Shown one piece after another: positions 36,952 to 49,681 of a stretch of DNA of 64,000 bases. This DNA is from Hyaloscypha bicolor E. Its lineage: Eukaryota > Ascomycota > Leotiomycetes > Helotiales > Hyaloscyphaceae. The stretch covers positions 72,652 through 136,651 of the forward strand of contig NW_020194530.1 of the NCBI RefSeq assembly GCF_002865645.1. Direction: 5' to 3'. The position numbers were made by a program, and so were the translations under genes. Under the pieces are notes generated by a model. That model saw only the letters and a program-made list of their open reading frames with translations, did not search any database and was not told the origin of the DNA. Every line of letters begins with the position of its first letter. Positions within the stretch are counted from its first letter, which is position 1.

Positions 36952-39900
36952 TTTTATAATAAGTAATATAGAGAAAATAGAAACTTTATAATTAAAATAA
37001 TATTTTTATAAAGTTCTAAGAAATATTTATAAGGCGAATTATTAGCTTAGTAAGTTAGGAAAGAAAAGAATTATTATAAGATCTTAAGCCTAAGGCTAAA
37101 ATATTAAGGATATATAAGTATTAATTTTAGTATTTTATATTAATTTCTAATATATTTAGTAATTTAAATACGAGTTAGCTATAAGATATAATTACTAGTA
37201 TAATATATAGGAATAATAAAAATAGAAGCTAATTATAAAAGGAAAAGAAATAAAGAAAATAAAATAAGAAATATTATATTAAGATAATATAAGTTAGATC
37301 TTAATTAGAAATAGATTTTAGTATTCGGAAATAAAGTTATATTATTAATTTATATATTATTTTTAGTTATAATAAAGACTAAAATAAAAGTAATATTAGT
37401 TTTAATAAAAAAGCTTATTTCTAAATCCGGAAAAGATATCTAAAAGAGAAAATGCCTTTAATTTTAAATAAAATAGTAAATAGAAATCGGAATTAAAAAT
37501 TAAAAAGAAATCGAAAATAAGAAATTATATAAATAAATTAGAAAAGCTTCTAAAGAAATAAATAAATACTAAATAAAAAAAATAAAAAGAATTTAGAAAA
37601 GTCAGAAAAATTAGTAAAATCATATTTATTATTTTTATTATTATCTTTAATAATATTATTAAATATATCTAGTTTAGTAAAATTAAGGGAAAATACTATA
37701 GGTATTATACTAAAGAAATAAAAAAAAGAATATAAGTAATAGAAATAAGACTAGAAAAACTACTATCTTATTACTACTAATAGTAAAACTTAAATCTTAA
37801 TTATATTTATTATTATTAACTAGTTTCTTTTTAATTCCGGTTCCTAAACTAAAAGATATATTTAAATACGAAATTAGTTCTTTAGGAATCTTATTAGTAA
37901 AAGTTTTAAATACGGAAACTTTATAATTAATTATAGAAGAAATTATTAAAATTAATATAGCTAAGAATAAGTATATACTAGTATTAGATTTAAATTTACT
38001 ATTTATAAGAGTTCCTGAAATATTATAGTTTTAGGGAAATAATATTTCTATATTCTTAAAACGGTATATAAATATAAATAAGAACTATTATATTTCTAAT
38101 AATACTAAAAGAAAGAGAATTATTTATTATATCTCTTCTATTTATAAGAATTAGATTAAAGCTATACTAGAGTATTATATTAATAATTCAGGAAATTACT
38201 AGAAAACTAAGTTTTTTAAGGCCTTACTAAAGGAATTCCGAGAGTATAATTAGGAAATACTTAAAATTAGCTGCGATTTTCTTAATTAGATTATTATATA
38301 AGCCTAGAATAAAGGAATCTCTTTTAAGTCTTATATTAATATATTTAATAAAATATTAAAGAAATTACTAAAAAGGAAAGAAATAAATGAAATTACTTAG
38401 TACTAAGAATTTATAAGGGAATTATTTATTCTAATAAGAAATTATATTCTTAGGAATATAAACTTTAAGCCTATAGATATTTCTATTTATAAATATAATA
38501 AGATATATAAGAAAGTAATAATATTTTATTAATATTATTAATAACCCAAATATATCTAGACTTAGATAAGAATACTTGAATATAATAATTTATAATATAG
38601 TTCCTAAGCCAAAAAATAATTATTTCTTATTAGTTCTTCCTATTATATTTCCTAAAACTACTATAAATATAAGTAAAAAGAGAATCCAGCCTATAGCTAA
38701 TTATATAAAACCTACTAAAAGTAATAAATCTAAAGGAAATAATATTAACTAGCTAGTAAGAAGTCTAGAAAAACTATTTATTATTACTATAACTTAAGAA
38801 AACCTATAAAAATAACTTAATATAGCTATTATTATAATTTAAGAAGATATTTATAGCCTATTTATATAACCTAGTTAATTATAGCTAGTATAATAATATT
38901 AATAGTCTAGTAAATATAATTCGGGTCTTTAGAGAAAATATACTAGAAGTTATAATAAAGAATATAGAGAATACTATAATAGCTATAGTAATTAAGCTAG
39001 AATAAGTAAAGAATCTAGATAATTATATTTTAGAGAAAATTAGTTTTAAATATAATTAGAAAATATTATTTAAGTTAATATAGCTTATAATATAAACCTA
39101 GAACTAAGAGAATAAATTTATTATAGGTATTATAATAAGAATAATAATAATAATATTAATCTAGAATATATTTATATTTCTTGGTTTTATTACTTACTAA
39201 TAAAAGAACTTATAAATTATAAATATATTTACTAATTTAATAGAAAATAATATAAAGAACTATTTAAGTCTAAATAAGAAAATATTTTCTTTTTCCTTAC
39301 TAGTAAGTACTAGTAATTTAACTAAATTATTTCCTAAGTATAAGAAAAAGAATTTAATTATAACTTAAATACTTAACCTAAAAATATCTAGAGATTAATA
39401 AGAAATACCTAGTTTATTAGGTAAGAAAGAAAAAAGGAAACTAGCTAACCGGGATTTATATATAGAAGTAAATAAGTTATATTTATAGAATCTAAATAGC
39501 TATTTTGCCTTAGGGGAAATTATATTAGAATTACTAATATTTCTGGTTCTAAAATTAATAAATAATACTAAGATTTGGCTATAAATAATATTTCTATTAA
39601 TACTATAATAGGTTTCTTATTAAGAAAAAAAGAAAAAGAAATAAAAATAGCTAAAGAGATTTTCTAAAAATAAGCTAGAATAGAAGAAAAACTATTTTAT
39701 ATAAGAGGCTAGAAGAATATTACTTTAAGAAATAATAGATAAGGAAATAGTCTAGCTAAGAATATAAATATTAATACTTCTAGAAATAAATAAGATAAAT
39801 TAGAAATCTAGTATACTCTTAACTATAATAAATATAAGACTTCTAAAATTAATAATATTCTAATAAAATTACTAAAAAAAGTAATTATTTTACTTTTAAA

Positions 39901-42900
39901 AACTTAAAAAGAAATAAGAATACTTATTAATACCTTAAAAATACCGGATTTAGCTATTATATTTTAGAATTAATAAATTAAAAATAATACTTCTTATCTT
40001 ATTATCTTATAAATAGGAAATACTATTATATTAAGTATAGTTAGATATATTAGGAGATTTATAAAGCTAGTAGTTATGGCTTATATAATAGATAAAATAT
40101 TTAAGAAATTAGAAATACTAGCTTAGATACCTAATACTAATAGAATTATTTAATTTAAAAGTAATAGTATTAATATTCGGATATTATTAGCTTATAAATA
40201 TATTATATAATTTCTATATTTCTAATTTGTATTTCGAGAATTATAAGAGAATATTAAATATAAAGAAATAATTAATACTAGGGCTAAGGTTAATATTTTC
40301 CCTAATAAAATCTCTAAAAATATTAGTAAAATAATATATAATATTATAAATTATTAAATATTTATTATTACTAGAATAGAATTTGAATTTATAAAAATAA
40401 TAAAGCTTAGAACTAAGGTTATAAATAGAATAAGATATAAAAATATATTTTTCCTAATTAAAAGAGTTTTAAAAATCCTATTTAATTAACTATTTTTAGT
40501 AAAAATAAAAATAAATATTATATATAGAAGTAATAGTTTATAAAATAAAAGATTTACTAATCCTAAAAATAACTAGAATACTTATATTATTATAATTATT
40601 TTATTTTTAAAAAATATTAGGAAATAGAAAGAAATAATAGTTTAAGAATACTAAATTTCTAGAATTAAGAAATCAAGTAATACGAAATAGGAAACTAAAA
40701 GTAAAAAGGAAAAATAAAGCCTGGTATTATAACTAGTAGTAATATTAGGGGAAATAGGAAGATATTAGAATTTCCTATAGATTTTTTTATTTTGGGTTTA
40801 GGAGTTTAGGAAATTAATAATATTTTTAGAGAAACTAAAGTAGAAAAGGCTTTAATTAGAATATTATTAAAAGTAGTTCTATATTTAATAGAAAAGAAAG
40901 TAAAAAGAATATTAAATAAAAATATTTCTAAAAAAAAAATAGAATAGTATTTCCTAATAATAAAGAAATATATTCCTAAAGCTAAGAAATATAGAACCTA
41001 AAACTAGAAGAAATTCTGGAATATATAGGAATTTAAGGAAAGTATATTAAAATACTAGATAAAAAGGCATTCTTTATACCTAACTAGAAAGAAACTAAGT
41101 AGGAAAGTTATAAATTCCGGAGATTAGATAAAAAGAGTATTAAAGAAAATAGCTATAACTTTTAAAGAAAAAGATAATAATTATAGTCTATTTCTAGTTA
41201 TAAGAATATATAAAATAAAGTATAAAAAGATTTAATTAGTAAATACTAATAATAGAACTAGAGAAGGCTCTAATAAATATTCGAACTAGTTTAAGAAATT
41301 TAAAGCTAGAGAATACTTATAAGAATATACTAGGAAATATAAGAACTACTTTTTATTAAGAATATTAGCTATTTTAAAAGATTTATAACTTATTCCGGAA
41401 TGCCTTAAATAATTAGATATTAGTAACTAGTTCTAAGAAAAGAAACTAGCTATATTTCAAGAATTAATAATTAATTAAGAAAGTATAATTATATTTAATT
41501 AGAAAGAAATAAGAAAAGTTTATAAGAATATTAGTTTATTTATTCTAATTAAAACTATTAAATATAAGGCCTAGTAAGAAAAGAATTTCTTATATTCTAA
41601 AGCTCTAATACTAGTAATAATAAAAATACTATTATAATACCTAAATTATAAAGTCTTTAAGAAATATAATAGATCTTACTAAAATCTATAGTTTTTAATT
41701 ATAAAAAGATTATTAGAACTTATAGACTAATTAATACTATTATAAAAATGAATTTAGTAATTCTATAAAATACTAATCTATTTCTATTTACTAATAAAAT
41801 CTCGAAGAAATTTATTAAATATATTTATATTTTTCTAATTAATTTCTTTTCTAGATATAATTAATTTATACTAGATACTTATAATAAAGATTTAACTATA
41901 TTTATAATATTTCTAAGGCTATTAATAATAATTATACTATTTTAGGAAGCTATTAATTCCGTTATATAGTTTATATAAATTATTATAATAATTCTAGAGA
42001 ATCTATTTTCTAAAATTACTATATTATTTATTAATAATATTAGAGTTAAGAAACCTTATATAGACTATAATAAGTAGCTTATTTTATCTGAAATTCGGTG
42101 TTTTATATTTAAATACCTTTAAAATCTAGATATAACCTTAGATATAATTAAATAAGCTAGAGCTAGTATTAGAGAAAAATTATAGTTCTATTATAATAAT
42201 ATAGTTATTATTAGCTTTATTTATAAAGTACTTAGAAGAAGCTCTTTAAACTTAGGAATTATTAAGATTTTAAGATAGGAATATTATAATAGTATAACTA
42301 AAAATAAGATATTTATTAGAATTATTATTTATTATTATATTTGGATTAAAGGCTTTATAATTATTACTAAACCTATTTATTACTTAATAAGGAAAGATAT
42401 AATATAGAACTAGAATAATAAATAAAAGCAAGTTATATAAATTTTTTAAGAAAAGCTTATTACTATTCTAATATTCTATAAGTTATATTATAATTTATTA
42501 AAAGATTAGGAAATAATTATATTAGTAATAAATACTAGTTTAGATAAATAAAGCAAAACTCTTAGTTAATATAATAATAAAGAGAAAAGAAAGTTATATA
42601 ATATAAGTTTGAAATCTGAAATAATATTAAATAGAGATATAATATTACTAAAAGAGAATATTAAAAACTAGTAAAATATCTATAAAAAGTATAATTCTAG
42701 TTATATAAAGTTTATTTTATTCTTGAACTAGATACTAATATACTTGTTATATAGCTAAGTAAAGCGGCTATAGATCTTCTTAGAGCTCTAGTTACTTATT
42801 AGCTAGTATAGATTTAATTATTTAATTTTAAAATTAAGTATATTAAAGAAACCAAATATACTATTACTAATAAATTATTAAGATATTTATAATAAGAAAG

Positions 42901-43158
42901 TAATACCGAAAATAATAAGGATATTAATAAATAATTAGTAATAGAGCTTAATATTATTAAAATAGTATTTATTAGACAGAAAGTTTAATTAAAGAAAGTA
43001 GTTCCGGTTCGGTTATATAATATCGTTTTAAGGAATCCGATTTCCAAGCCCTTTATTAGATATTTAGATAATAGTATCTAGTTACTAGAGCTTAATAATT
43101 AAAGCCTTATTATTTCTAGAAATAAATTAGTAATATTAAAAAATAATAATATCCGAAA

Positions 43159-43194
43159 GTTATATAATAAAGGCCATAGCCTTTTATATATAAC
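43159..43194. repeat. 36-bp palindrome, copy inside gypsy pol
   Basis: Same 36-bp layout (GTTATATA, AAAGGC, GCCTTT, TATATAAC) as in the gypsy LTRs and copia 3' regions, but here between the reverse-transcriptase and integrase remnants. Its length equals 12 codons. Confidence 0.75.
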
Positions 43195-44759
43195 CTCTAA
43201 TAAAATAGTAAATAATAATACTAATTTTTATAATTTATTTAATAACCTAACTATTTTATTAGATCTTTTAAATAATACTAGAATATTATATAATATCTTA
43301 TAATACTTTTTAGACTAGAAGAAATATCTAAAGCCAAGTTTTAAAAGTTAAATAAAGAAGCTTTAAATTATAGTATAAGAGATTAATTATTATAAAAAGT
43401 TATATCTAAAGTATATTTACCTTAATTTATTATTAATAATTAAGAATAAAGAGAGATTATTATTAAAGAGCTATATAATAAGATTAGATATATTAGAAAA
43501 GAGAATACTTTTTACTTAATAGCTAGCTACTATTACTAGAAAAGTTACTATAACTATATATAAAAGTATATTAATATTTATAAAGCCTATTAGTATAAGA
43601 GTAAAAGAAAATAAGAAGAAGCTCTATATTTAATAAAAGATATATTTCTTTTCTATTATCTTGAGATTAATATAATTAAATTACTAGATTATAAAGAATA
43701 TAACTCGCTAGTTATTACTAGAGATAACTTCTCAGAATAGATTAAAGCTAGATCTTTAAAGAACCTAACTAGTAAGAAGATTATTAAGTTTATTTAGAAA
43801 GAAATTATTTATAGATATAGTTTATTTAGATAACTTAAGATAAATAGTAGATCGGAATTTAAAGAAATAATAATTTAGAAACTTAATAAGCTAGAAATTA
43901 ATAGAATAGTTATTTTAGCCTATAATTCTAAGAGAAATAATATAATTAAAAGAAGATATTAATTACTTATTTAAGTATTTATTATATTTATAATAGGTAA
44001 AAAGAAGCTTTAAGTAAATTTATTACTATATATAAACTAACTAGATTTATTTCTTATTATATAGTCTATAATAGGGAAATAATACTATTTATAGAAATAT
44101 ACTTTCTAATCTAGAGAATACTTAAATAAAACAAAGTCTATAATAAAGAAATATTTCTAGAAATATATATAAAGTAAATATAAATAAGAGATAAAAATAT
44201 TAAAGAAATTAGAATAAAGAAAAATAAAAGATACCGAGAAGAAAAGAAGTAATTTAATACTATTTATTAGATTTATTTAAAGCCTATTTCCGAAAAGAAT
44301 CTAGTTCTCGTATATAATATTAAATTAATAAATTAAAACAAGTTAAGGAATATAAAGCTATTATATTATTAGCTTAGCTTATATAAAGTAAGATATATAG
44401 ATTAATAAAAAGAATATTATATACTAGAAAAGCTTAATAGTACTAGATTTTAAAGAATATATATCGGGAATTAACTTAAATAATTTATTAAAAGAAATGA
44501 ATTCTGGTATTTTCCTAAAAATAAAATTAATAATAAATATATACTTATAAATAAATATTTTAAGATAAATATAGAATTAGAAAAGGAAATAGTTATAGAA
44601 TATTATAAGCAAAATAGTATTTAGGAAATTAAGAAAGCTACTAATATTATTATATATATTCTAGAATTATTAGAATTAGAGAAAATAAAGTATATTTTCT
44701 TTATAAAAAATTAGAAGAAAGTATTTAATAATAGAAGCTTTTTCTAATCTAAAATAAAG

Positions 44760-47700
44760 CTAATTATTTTTAATTCTTTATATATCTTTTATTTTTTCCT
44801 TTTAATTATTATTTATAATCTTTAAAAAATATTATTATTAAATTACTATTCTGGAAATTAGATAAGCTTTACTATTATTTATTTCTTATTATTATCTAAT
44901 TATTATTATTAGATAGTATTCTTAATATAAGATTCTATTACTAAATCTTGGAAATTAAATATAAAATATTTCTTTTAGTATAAAAATAAATAGAGAATTA
45001 AGAAATTATTTTATAAACTCTTAATTCCGAACTATAATAACAAATAGTAATTATATTTAGAAATAGAAAAAGAAAAGAAAAAGAAAAGAGGCTTTTTATA
45101 TATATTCTAATAAACTAGAAATCTTTTAGAAGCTTTATTTGCCTTTTTAACTAGCCATTCTTGCGGCTTATACTAGTCTAAAGCTTAATTATAATATTTA
45201 TAGATTTTAATTTTAACTTGAATTACTATTATAAGTTTTCTTATAATATCTAAATAAACTTCCTAATTAGAAGTTATATATAGACGGAATAGCCGAACTA
45301 AAAGCCCTATAAGAGAAATTTTTTTTTTATTAAACCTAATAGTTATTTCTAAAAATATTTAATAATATATAATTCTAGAAATCTCTTAGATATTAGATAA
45401 ACTAGATTTACTTATTTAAAGCCTATTTTATATCTAGCCTATTTCTTATTAAAGAACTTATCTTTTCTCTTATATATTTATAACTATACTTAAGATATAT
45501 ATTATAGCTATTTTAAAAGTATATACTAAGACTTAGTTAGTATATTATATATTTTTACTTTTATATAAAAAGAACTTCTCTTATATAAAATTCTTTTTTA
45601 GACTATAATTCTATTTTATTATTAGAAACTAATTACTTTATTAAAAAGCCAGTATAATTTACTAATTCTTATTATTAATCTATTTCTTATTATTAAATAT
45701 TATTTAAATAATTCCTATATTTTTAATACTAATTCAGAATACCTAATTTTTCTGTATTTTATATTAATTTTAATATTAATTATTTTAAACTTAATAATAG
45801 TATTATAAACTCTATTTATATTATTTTATAGTTTTTCTTTTTATAACTTCTAATATCTTTAATATTACTTTTATAAATATAAATATTACTTTAAAATTTT
45901 AGCTAACTAAATAGTTTTATGTTATATAAGGCTAACTTTAATAAATACTAAATAAATATAATTAGCTTTTAGAAAAGATATAAATTAGTTTCAGAAAAAG
46001 TAATATCTTATTTTAAGTTATTTCTTAATTCTATTATTCTAATTTCTTTTTTATTAATATTTATTTTATATTCTTCTAATATTTTTAGTATATTTATATA
46101 TTTCCTATATTATTTCCTTTCTTTTATATTATTTTTTGAGTTAATAGAAATATTTTTAAATAAATAGAAAATTAAAATATACCTATATTATAAAAATTTT
46201 ATTATTTCTTTTTATATTCTAATACTTGAGATATTATTACTATATTTATATTTCTATTATATTACTTTCTTATTTTCTTATTATTATTATTTAGTTTAAT
46301 TTACCTTAATTATTTCCTTAATTATATTTCCTTAAATATAAGTATTTTTTTTCTTTTTTATAATAAAAGCCTAATCCTATATTTTACTTTCTATAATTAT
46401 TTCTAATTTATAATTATATTATCTTAAATATATCTAATTATTATATCTATTTTCTCTATTATATATATTACTATTTTAGCTTTATTTTCTTATTAGGAAA
46501 AAAGAAAAAACTCGAATATATATAATATCTTTATATAATCTAAGTTTATTCTAATTTATTTTTTATTTTAAAATATATTTAAAAGAAATTCTTATAATTT
46601 CGAGAACTTTTAATTCTATAACCTATAACTATTATACTAATAATATTTTTATAATTTATTAAGAATAATAAAATAGCTAAAGTATAGATTTCTTAAGCTA
46701 GTAAAGTATAATAGCTAGTTCTTATAAGCTATAGTATTATTAAAAGCCTATAAATTAATAATATTAAAGTTTAGAGTATTAAGGAAGCTTAGATAATTAT
46801 AAAAGGCCTACTAATACTAGAAAAAATAGCTATAATTACTAAATTTAATATAAATATCCTAGATAAGCTAAGTAGTATATATAATAAGCTCTTAAAGTAA
46901 AAAACCTTTATTAGAAACAGAACTAAACTAGAATTAACTAAGGAAAAGCTAAAGAACTACTAAGCTAATAATAGGAAATTTGAGAATATTATTAAAGGCA
47001 TTTCTAAAAGTAAATAAGAAAAGCTTAATAAGATTAAGACTATAGTAAATCGTCTTAATACTAAGAGTTAGAATAGAATTATATTATATAGTAAAGCTTT
47101 TAGCTAATATATTAATAATATTTATAATAACCTTAGTAAAAATATTTATAAGAAATTATATTTTTTTTAAAAATAAAAGCTTTAGTATATAAAGCTATTT
47201 AGTTAATTAATAAAGCTATTTTATAATATATTAAAAATAAGAAGTATTAGAATACTAATATATTTATTAAATTAGATATTACTAAGATACTTAAATATAC
47301 TAAAGCTATTTCGAAATCTAGAGAATTAGAATTTAAGCTATTATTAGCTAATAATCTTAAAGCTAAATAATATATCTTTAATATTTCCGGAATCTTAATT
47401 AAGGGAATTTATAATAATAAGCCTTTTCCTACTTTCCGAAATAAGCCTAAAGAATAGGCCCCTATTATAATTTCTGCTTTAATTTAATTAGATCTAGTTA
47501 ATAAGAATAAAGCTAATTTAATATAGCCTAGTAATAAATTTACTAATAAGGCTAATAGAACTAATATAACTAAATAAGAAGAACCTGGCAAGAATAAAGA
47601 ATAAGCTAAGCCTAAGACTTCTAATAAATAGTAAAGATCTAAATATTAGACTAAATATAAGATTAGTAAAATAAAAGAAAATAAAGAAGAATTCTCTATT

Positions 47701-49391
47701 TTAAAGAAAAGATATTATCTAGAAAGATTCCTATAATTATATCTAGAACTAAGAAGTAAAAGACTAAGAATATTAAGTCCGGAAAACTTAAAGAAAGCAT
47801 TTAGTATACTTATAAGATACTAGCTAAATAGAAGTTAATACTTATTTAATAGAATAAGTATACTTTTAAAGAAATATATAGTAATATTTTGGGACTTATT
47901 TATAAGTAAGAATATTATAGAATTAATAATAAATTCTTTAAAGCTTTTTATATAAAATATATTTAGTAATTTACTAATACTTTCTTTATTAATATACGAG
48001 ATATTAAGGATATTCTAAAGCTAGTTACTAAGATCTATAAAGTTACTAAAGGCAAGAAGTATATTTCTATTATTTGAGTAAATAAGGAAATACAGGATTT
48101 CTTTTTTAAGATCTAGGAAATTAAATAATATAAATATAAGTACTATATTTCTAATTAATTCTACTCTAATCTATAGCTTTAATTTAATATTATAGTTTCT
48201 ATTCCTGAGTTTAATATTACTAATCTAGATATAAATAGCTATATTAATAAAAAGAATTACCTAAAATAAATTAAAAAACTTAGTATTTAAGAACTTTTAA
48301 TAAAGGAAATAGAGATATTATAGTTTTACTTCCGAAAAAATCATATATTAATATATAAAGATTTTAATAATAGCTATTTTACCTTAGCCTCTTAACTTTT
48401 AATAATAAATCTATTAATATAGCTCGGATTTTATAAGGTATTAAGTAAGTATCTTATTTATCTAATTACTTATTCTTAGCTAGCCTAATATTTTACTTCT
48501 AAAAATATTAATTATAATTAATATAAAGGTAATATTAAAGATCTAGTTATTACTAAAGCTTTAAATAGCGAATTTTATCTTAGTAAAAAGTATTAGAATA
48601 TTAGTTATATTTTCCTTATAAACTATAAAAAGGCTATTATCTTTAATAAGAAGTTTTTTAAAGATATTAATTACTTCTCTATTTCTAATAAATTCGAGCC
48701 GGAAGTAACTAAGAAATTAGGTAAGTATTTACTAAAAATAATAGAAGAAAAGACTTCGAATATAGTCTATTTAACTAGATAAATACATGCCTTTAACTAG
48801 GTAATTTATAAGTCTAGAATTATAGAAAAGTATTAATTCTCGAATAATATATAAGTTAAAAAATAGCTTAATAATAATTTGCTATTTAATAAGCCTTTTA
48901 CTATAATTCTAATAAGTCTAGTTATTATTAAGAATAAAATATACGAAAATAAAGTCTCTTATCTAGAGCTTTCTTCTTTTATTAAAAGTTAATCTAAGAA
49001 TATTACAAATAATACGAAATTTAAAAAAGCTATTTATTTAGAATATATTAGTATAATTTATAATATAATTTACTATAATAAGCTTCCTTAATATCCTATA
49101 ATAAAGGCAGAAATTAAGTAATAATTAAAGGCAAATACTAATTAATATAGAGAATAATATTAGATTTAATATAAGAATATAATTAAGTAGGTTCGGATTA
49201 TTTTTAAATAAGTTTAAAAATACGAAATAAGACTATTTAAGAATAATAATTCTTATTTTAGATATATAAAAGAGAAATTAAATTAACTAATAAAGAAAGA
49301 TCCTAAATATTTTATTATTTCGAATTCTAAATAGAATTTTTCTATTATTTTTAGTATTTAGGAAATAAGTATAAATAAATAAAAAGTCGGA
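44760..49391. repeat. Unassigned 3' part of the nested gypsy element
   Basis: T-rich on plus to about 46480, then A-rich to the right LTR, suggesting two coding-like pieces in opposite orientation. Peptide-like stretches such as SIPEFNITNLDINSYINKKNYL (split, near 48200-48260) can be read on plus. No domain recognised. It could be an extra gene carried by the element or another nested insertion. Confidence 0.4.
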
Positions 49392-49681
49392 TATAATATA
49401 ATAGGCTATATTCTTTAAAAATTATATTATTTTAACGGTTTTGAGATTTAGGTTATATAATAAAAACTATAGCCTTTTATATATAACTTACGGAAATTAT
49501 ATAAGAAAGCTAGTTTTTTTTATAATTCTAGAGAATAACTCTTTATAAGTATTTAATTAATTAAGCTTTTATATATTATATACTATTTATATTTTTAATT
49601 TATTATTTTATTATTAAGTTATATTTTATACTCTAGTATACTTTATATAAGTTTTTGTCTTATTATAGTTTCCTTCCTATA
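49392..49681 (+). repeat. Right LTR of the nested gypsy element
   Basis: Matches 36651-36951, including the 36-bp palindrome at 49452-49487. Followed directly by ATTAG and the resumed copia B sequence. Confidence 0.8.

Larger units (their letters stand above)
36651..49681 (+). mobile_element. 13 kb Ty3/gypsy LTR retrotransposon nested in copia B
   Basis: LTRs at 36651-36951 and 49392-49681 (about 300 bp, start TATA(G/A)TATAATAGGC). ATTAG stands before the left LTR (36646-36650) and after the right one (49681-49685), and the copia sequence resumes exactly there, as comparison with copia A (about 23500-23540) shows. Plus-strand polyprotein remains: reverse transcriptase at about 41740-42070 with FFSRYN, EAINSV and LFINNIRVKKPY blocks (catalytic Asp pair decayed to Asn), and integrase near 43835-43960 with RSEF and AYNSKRNNIIKR. 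The 36-bp palindrome is present in both LTRs and inside pol. A gag region is expected at about 37.8-39.2 kb but is not demonstrable. The last 4.6 kb before the right LTR has no assignable domain. Every frame is interrupted. Confidence 0.82.
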
